From NCBI GenBank assembly GCA_016874875.1, contig VGTA01000092.1, positions 1 through 9,062 of the forward strand: 9,062 nt of DNA, given 5' to 3'. Every line of letters starts with the position of its first letter. Position 1 is the stretch's first letter. This DNA is from Deltaproteobacteria bacterium (GTDB lineage Bacteria > Myxococcota_A > Bradymonadia > UBA7976 > VGTA01). Shown here one piece after another: positions 1 to 6,000 of this stretch. The notes beneath the pieces were generated by a model. It saw only the letters and a list, made by a program, of their open reading frames with translations. It was not told the origin of the DNA and did not search any database. A program made the translations under genes and the position numbers.

Positions 1-96
1 CAGGGGGTCCTTGGGGATGAACGAGAGGGCGAGCCAGGCGATGAGGGCCCCGTAGAGCACGTCGAGGGCGCCCCAGAGGCGCAGGGCGGGACTCAC
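1..96 (-). CDS. Membrane protein, N-terminal fragment (runs off the window)
   Basis: This is the first 32 codons of a gene continuing leftward beyond the window. Read from GTG at 96-94 it gives MSPALRLWGALDVLYGALIA and then WLALSFIPKDPL. Residues 7-27 are a continuous hydrophobic stretch with Arg6 before it and Pro-Lys-Asp after it, as expected of a first transmembrane helix or an uncleaved signal anchor. The GTG start overlaps the TGA stop of the giant pentapeptide-repeat gene as GTGA, a 4-base overlap typical of translational coupling. A purine-rich AAGGGG lies 8 bases upstream inside that gene. The two genes are therefore probably co-transcribed. I do not recognise the family from 32 residues. 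The frame is open to the window edge, and the start and the membrane character are well supported. Confidence 0.68.
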   Translation of the reverse strand, partial: MSPALRLWGALDVLYGALIAWLALSFIPKDPL

Positions 97-3000
97 TGCC
101 CGCGCCCCTTGATGGGCTCGGCGGCGGGGCGCGCGAGGCGCAGGCCGAGGTTGCCCACGCGGTAGTTGAGCTCAAAGGAGGCGCGGTACGACACGCGGCA
201 GCCGTCGTGCTCGCCAAACCAGCTCCCGCCGCGCGCGGCGCGCTCGTCGGGGCCCTGCCCGCCCGGCTCGCTCACCGGGTCCACCGCCACCCCCACCCGC
301 TCGCGCTCCGCGTAGGCCTTGGGCGCCCAGGAGTCATAGACCCACTCCCACACGTTCCCCGAGCAGTCGTAGAGCCCCCAGGCGTTGGGCGCCTTCTGCC
401 CCACGGGGCGCGTGGCGCCGTCGGCGTTCTCGCCGTGCCACGCCACCGCGTCCACGTCGGGCGAGCCGGCGAAGCGGTGGCCCTCCTGCGCCCCCGCCGC
501 CAGCTCCCACTCCGCCTCCGTGGGCAGGCGGTAGCCGGTGGCGTCGCGGTCCCACGAGACGCGCCAGCCCGAGGGCGACTCGTCCTCGCGGAGCGCGTAG
601 GCGGGGGTGAGGTCAAAGAGCTCGGAGAGGGCGTTGCAGAAGCGCGCGGCGTCCACCCAGCTCAGGCGCTCGGCGGGGTGGAGGTCACGCCCGCCGGCGC
701 CCTCGCCGTCGCGGGGCCTAAAGTGGCTCGGGTTCTCCCCCGTCACCGCCCGGTAGAGGCCCTGCGTGACAGGGACGGCGGCGATGGAGAAGGGGCGCGT
801 GAGCTTGACGGTGTGCGGCGGGCGCTCGTCAGGGTGCCCCTCGCCGCCGCGCGCGCCCATCACGAACGAGGCGGGCGCCACGTCCACGAACCGCGGGAGC
901 AGGGCCGCGGCGGCGGCGCGGCGGCGGTCGCGGGCGGCGGCGGCCTCCTCGGCGGCGCGGGCGGCGGCGCGCGCGCGCTCCTCCTCGGCGAGGCCCTCGA
1001 GGCGCCCCTGCAGCTCAAGACTCAGCTGCGCCCCGCCGCGCGCGGCGTCCAAGAGCAGCGCGTCGCTCACATAGGAGGCGCCCTTGAGGTTGGCGCCCTC
1101 CCAGCGCGCGCCGCGGAGGAGGGCGCCCTGCAGGTTGACGCGCTGCGCGCTCGACTGCGTGAGGTTGACGTCCACCCCCGCCGCCCCCTCTAGGGACGCG
1201 CCGTCGAGCTTGCAGTGGCTCAGCTGCGCGCCGTCGAGGTGCGCGCCGCTGAGGTCGGCGCCGTTGAGGGCGCTGTGGCTGAGGTCGACCTGCAGGAGCT
1301 CGGCGCCCGACAGATTCACCTTGAGGAGCGCGCTCTGGCGCAGGCTCGCGCCGGCGAGCTTGACGCGCGAGAGGTTGGCCTCGTCAGCGAGCAGCTCCAC
1401 CGCCATCAGCCCCGTCCAGTCGCCGCGCGCGGCGTCCACCGCCCGCAGGCTCACCTGCTCGAGCTGCGCGCCGATGAGCTTGGCGCCCACCAAGCGCGTG
1501 GCGCCCCACTCCCCGCCCGACACGCGCGCGCCGCTGAGGTCGGCGCCTTCGAGGTCGGCGCCGGTGAGGTCGCAGCCGGCGAGGGTGGCGCCCTTGAGGT
1601 GGGCGCGGGTGAGCTGCGCGTTGGCGAGGTTGCACGCGGTGAGGCGCGCGTCGGAGAGGTGCGCCTCGGTGAGCGGCAGGCCGCTGAGGTCGCAGCGGGT
1701 GAGCTGCGCGCCGCGCAGCGAGACGCGCACCCACTCCGCCGCCCGCGAGAAGGAGGCGCGCGCCGCCGTCACCCCGTTGAGGCTGCTCAGCATCACGCGC
1801 GCGTCGGTGAAGTCCGCGTCGCTCAGGGTGGCGTCCGCGCACACGCTCTCCATCCAGAGCGCCTCGCGGAGATCGGCGCCGGTGAGGTCGGCGCCGTCGA
1901 GCGTGCACTCGCGCCAGGCGCTACCCTGCGCCTTGAGGCCGGCGAGCGCGGCGCGGGCGAGGCGGGTGGCCTTGAGCTGCGCCCCCTCCACCGAGAGCCC
2001 CGCCCCCCGCGTTCCGTCGAGGTCGCACTCGGCGACGGTGGCCTGCGCGAGGGAGGCGCCGGCGAGGTCGGCGCCCTTGAGGTCGCAGCGCGCCAGGCGC
2101 GCCCCCCGCAGCTGCGCGCCGGCGAGGTTGGCGCTCGCGAGGCGCGCCCCCACCACCGTGGCGCGCTCGAGGCGCGCGCCGCTGAGGTCGGCGCCGGTGA
2201 GGTCGGCGCCGGTGAGGTCGGCGTCGCTGAGGTCGGCGCCGCTGAGGTCGGCGCCGCTGAGATTCACGTCCACGAGCTCCGCGCCGCGGAGGTCCACCCC
2301 CGCCCAGCGCGCCCCCGCCGCGAGGGCGCCGCGGAGCGCCGCGCGGGGCCACGACGCCCCAGCGAGGGTGAGGCCGGCGAGGTCGGCGCCCTCGCAGCGG
2401 AGGGGCGGGAGCTGAGCGCGCGTTGCGTCAAACCGCGCCCAGCCCGCCGACGTCATGAGCGGCTCGAGGTCCACGCCACGCAGGTCGCAGCCCACGAGGC
2501 GCGCCCCCTGCAGCGAGGTGGGCGAGAGCGAGAGGGCGGTGAGGTCCACGCCGCTGAGGTCGGCGTCGGTGAGGTCGCAGCCCGCCAGGCGCGCGCGCTG
2601 CAGCCCCACGGCGCGCAGGTCCACGCCGCTGAGGTCGGCGCCGCTGAGGTCGGCGCCGCTGAGGTCGGCGCCGGCGAGGAGGGCGCCGCTGAGGCGGGCG
2701 CGCTGCAGGTGCGCCTCGCGCAGGTCGGCGCCATCGAGGCGCGCGTCGCGCAGGTACACGCCCGTGAGCACCCCGTGGGTGAGCTTGGCCCCCTTGAGGT
2801 TGGCCCCCTCGAGGTGAGTCTCAAAGAGGCGCGCGGAGGGGGCGTCGAGGTCGCGCAGGTCGGCGCCGGCGAAGTCGGAGCCGGTGAGGTCGAGGCGCGC
2901 GGCGCGGGCGCCGGCGAGGGAGGCGCCGCGCGCGGACGAGCGCGTCAGCTGCGCGTCGGCGAGGGCGGCCTCGGCGAGGGAGGCGCCCGTGAGCACGCAC

Positions 3001-6000
3001 TCATCGAGCTGCGCGCCCTCGAGCCCCGCGCGGATGAGCTTGGCGTCGCTGAGGTCGGCGCCGCGGAGGCGCGCCTTGAGGAGCGCCGCGCCGCTGAGGT
3101 CAGCGCCGGCGAGGGCGGCGCCCGTGAGGTCCACGTACTCGGCGTCGGCGTCCACGAGGCGCACGCCGGCCATCTGCGCGCCCGCGAGCATGGCGCTAGC
3201 GAGGCGCGCGCGGCTGAGGTCGGCGCCGCTGAGGTCGGCCTCCGGGAGCTGCGCCTTCACGAGCCGCGCCCCCATGAGGAGCGCCCCCGTCAGCAGGGCG
3301 CCGGCGCCCTCCGCGTCGGTGAGGTCGGCGCTGGTGAGGTCGGCGCCCGGCCAGCGGACGCCGCTGAGGTCGGCGCCGACGAGGTCGAGCCCGCTGGCGC
3401 GCAGGCGCGCCACGGCGAGCCCCGAGAGGTCCACCCCCCGCGCCGAGGCCCCCACGAGGGTGAGCGCCTCGAGGGTGAGCCCCTTGAGGCGCGCCTCGGC
3501 GAGGTGAGCGCCGCTGAGGTCGGCGCCCTCGAGGGCGCAGGTGGCGGCCTGCAGCGCGCCGAGGGGCGCGGCGGGCGCCTTGGCGCCCTTGAGCGAGGTG
3601 GGCCTAAAGTCGGCGTCGTCCCAGCGCGCGCCGGTGAGGTCGGCGCCCTCGAGCGACACGCTCACGAGGGCGGCGCCGCTGAGGTTGGCGTCGTGGAGGT
3701 CGGCGCGCTCGAGGCGGGCGCCGTGGAGGTCGGCGCCGCTGAGGTCGGCGCCGCTGAGGTCGGCGCCGCTGAGGTCGACCCCGCGCAGGTTGGCGCCGGC
3801 GAGGGAGGCGTGGGCGAGGTCGGCGCCGCTGAGGTCGGCGCCCTCAAAGCTCGCGCCGGCGAGGTTGACGTGGCGCAGCGAGGCGCCCGCCAGCGACACG
3901 CGCTCGAGGCGCACGCCGCCGAGCACCGCGCTCGTGAAGCGCGTCCCGCTGAGGCGCGCGCCGGTGAGCTGCGCGTTGACGAGGTGCGCGCGCGTGAAGT
4001 CGGCGCCGCTGAGGACGGAGTCTACCAGCGAGGCCCCCGTGAGGGACGCGCCCTCAAAGCTCACGCCAGCGAGGTCGAGGCCGCTGAGGAGGGCGCCGCC
4101 GAGCTGCGCGCGCTCAAAGGAGGCGCCCGCGAGGGTGAGGGTGGTGAGGTCCACGCCCTCGAGCTGCGCGCCGCAGAGCCGCGCGCGCACCGCGTTGACG
4201 CCCGTGAGGTCGGCGCCGAGGAGCTGCGCGCCCTCTAGGTCGGCGCCCTCGAGCGAGGCGCCGGCGAGGCGCGCGTCGCGCAGGTCGGCGGCGCTGAGGT
4301 CGGCGCCGCTGAGGTCGGCGAGGGCGAGGGCGGCGCCGGCGAGGCGCGCGCCCACGAGGGTGGCGCCGGCGAGGCGCGCGCCGCCGAGCTGCGCCCCCGC
4401 GAGGTGCGCGCCGCTGAGGTCAGCGCCGCTGAGGTCCTTGTCGGCGAGCAGGGCGCCCTCGAGGCGCGCCCCGCGCAGGCGGGCGCCCTTGAGGAGCGCC
4501 TGCGTGAGGCTGGTCTCCACGAGGCGCAGGTCGTTGAGGGTGGCCTGCGTGAGCAGCGCGTTGGTGAGGTCCACGCGCTCGAGGGTGGCGCCGGTGAGGT
4601 CGGCCTCCGTGAGGTCCACCTTGGCGAGAGCGCAGGCGGCGAGGTGGGCGCCCACGAGGCGCGCGCCCTTGAGGTCGGCGCCGGCGAGCTGCACGCGGGT
4701 GAGGGTGGCGGAGTGCCCCTCGACGCGCGCGAGGGCGGCGCGCGACCAGTCGGCGTCGGTCACCGTCGCCTCCACGAGGCGCACGCCGGTGAGGCGCGCG
4801 TCCACCCACGTGCCGCCCTCCACCACCGCGTGGCTGATGTCGGCGCGCGAGAGGTCGGCGCCCTCCCACTGGCAGCCCTCGAGGCGCGTGCCGCGCAGGG
4901 AGGCGCCCACGAGGGTGGCGCGGGCGAAATGGACCCCGCGCCCCACCGCGTCCGCTAGATTCGCCCCGTCGAGGGTGGCGCCGCCGAGGTCGGCGAGGGA
5001 GAGGCGGGCGTTGGCGAGCGAGGCCTTGTCGAGGCGGCAGCCCTTGAGCGAGGCGCTCTCGAGGACGGCGCCCTTGAGGTCGGCCTCGCCGAGGTTGGCC
5101 TCGGCGGCGTCTGCGCCGCTGAGGTCGGCGCTCGTGAGGAGGGCGCCGAAGAGGTTGGCGCCCATGAGCTTGGCGCCCATGAGCTGGGCGCCGGCGAGGC
5201 TCATGCGCGCGCACTGAGCGTAGCTGAGGTCCGCGCCGGCCAGGTGCAGCCCGTCGAGCTTGGCCTCGGGGAGGCGGGCGCGGGTGAAGGTGACGCCCTC
5301 GAGGGTGGCGCCGAGGAGGTCCACCTTGGCGAGCTGCGCGCCGCGGAGCGTCACGAAACGCAGCTCCGCGCCGCCGAGGCGGGCGCCCTGCGCCCGCGCC
5401 TCCACCAACGAGCACTCCACGAGGCGCGCGCCGCGCAGGTCGGCGCCCTCGAGGAGGGCGTCCTCGAAGCGCACGCGCTCAAGCTGCGCGCGGGCGAGCT
5501 TGGCGTGGGAGAGGTCGAGCGCGATGCCCTCGAGGTCGCTGAGGCGCGCCTCGCTGAGGTCTGCGCCGGCGAGCTTGACCCCGCGCCACACGCCGCCCGC
5601 CACCACCGCGCCCACCAGATTCACCCCCGAGAGGTCCACCTCCACGGCGGTGACGCCCCGCAGGTCGGCGCCGGCGAGGCTGAAGGCGGTGAGCGAGACC
5701 GAGTCGAGGCGGGCGCCGGCGAGGCGAACGCCGCGGGCGCCGAGGGCGGCGAGCTTGACGCCAGAGAGCGTGGCGCCCTCGAGGTCCACGTCGGTGAGCG
5801 TGGCGCCGTCGAGGTCCGCGCCCACCAGACGCGCGCCGCGCAGGACGGCGCCCGTGAGCTGCGCGCCGCGCAGGTCGGCGCGCTCGAGGTCGGTGGCGCC
5901 GAGGTCGGCGCCCTCGAGGTTGGCGCCCTCGAGGTCCACCTCGCCCAAGAGCGCGCCGCCGAGCGCCGTCTCCTGCAGGAGCGCGCCGGCGAGGAGGGCG

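Noticed and set aside
1215..4238. Plus-strand open frame of 1007 codons reading GAEVGAVEVGA-like repeats, and a similar 805-codon frame at 5244-7661
   Set aside because: They are antisense images of the pentapeptide array. The 15-bp unit is a multiple of three and very poor in A/T, so stops are almost absent in several frames. They have no ribosome sites or recognisable domains.
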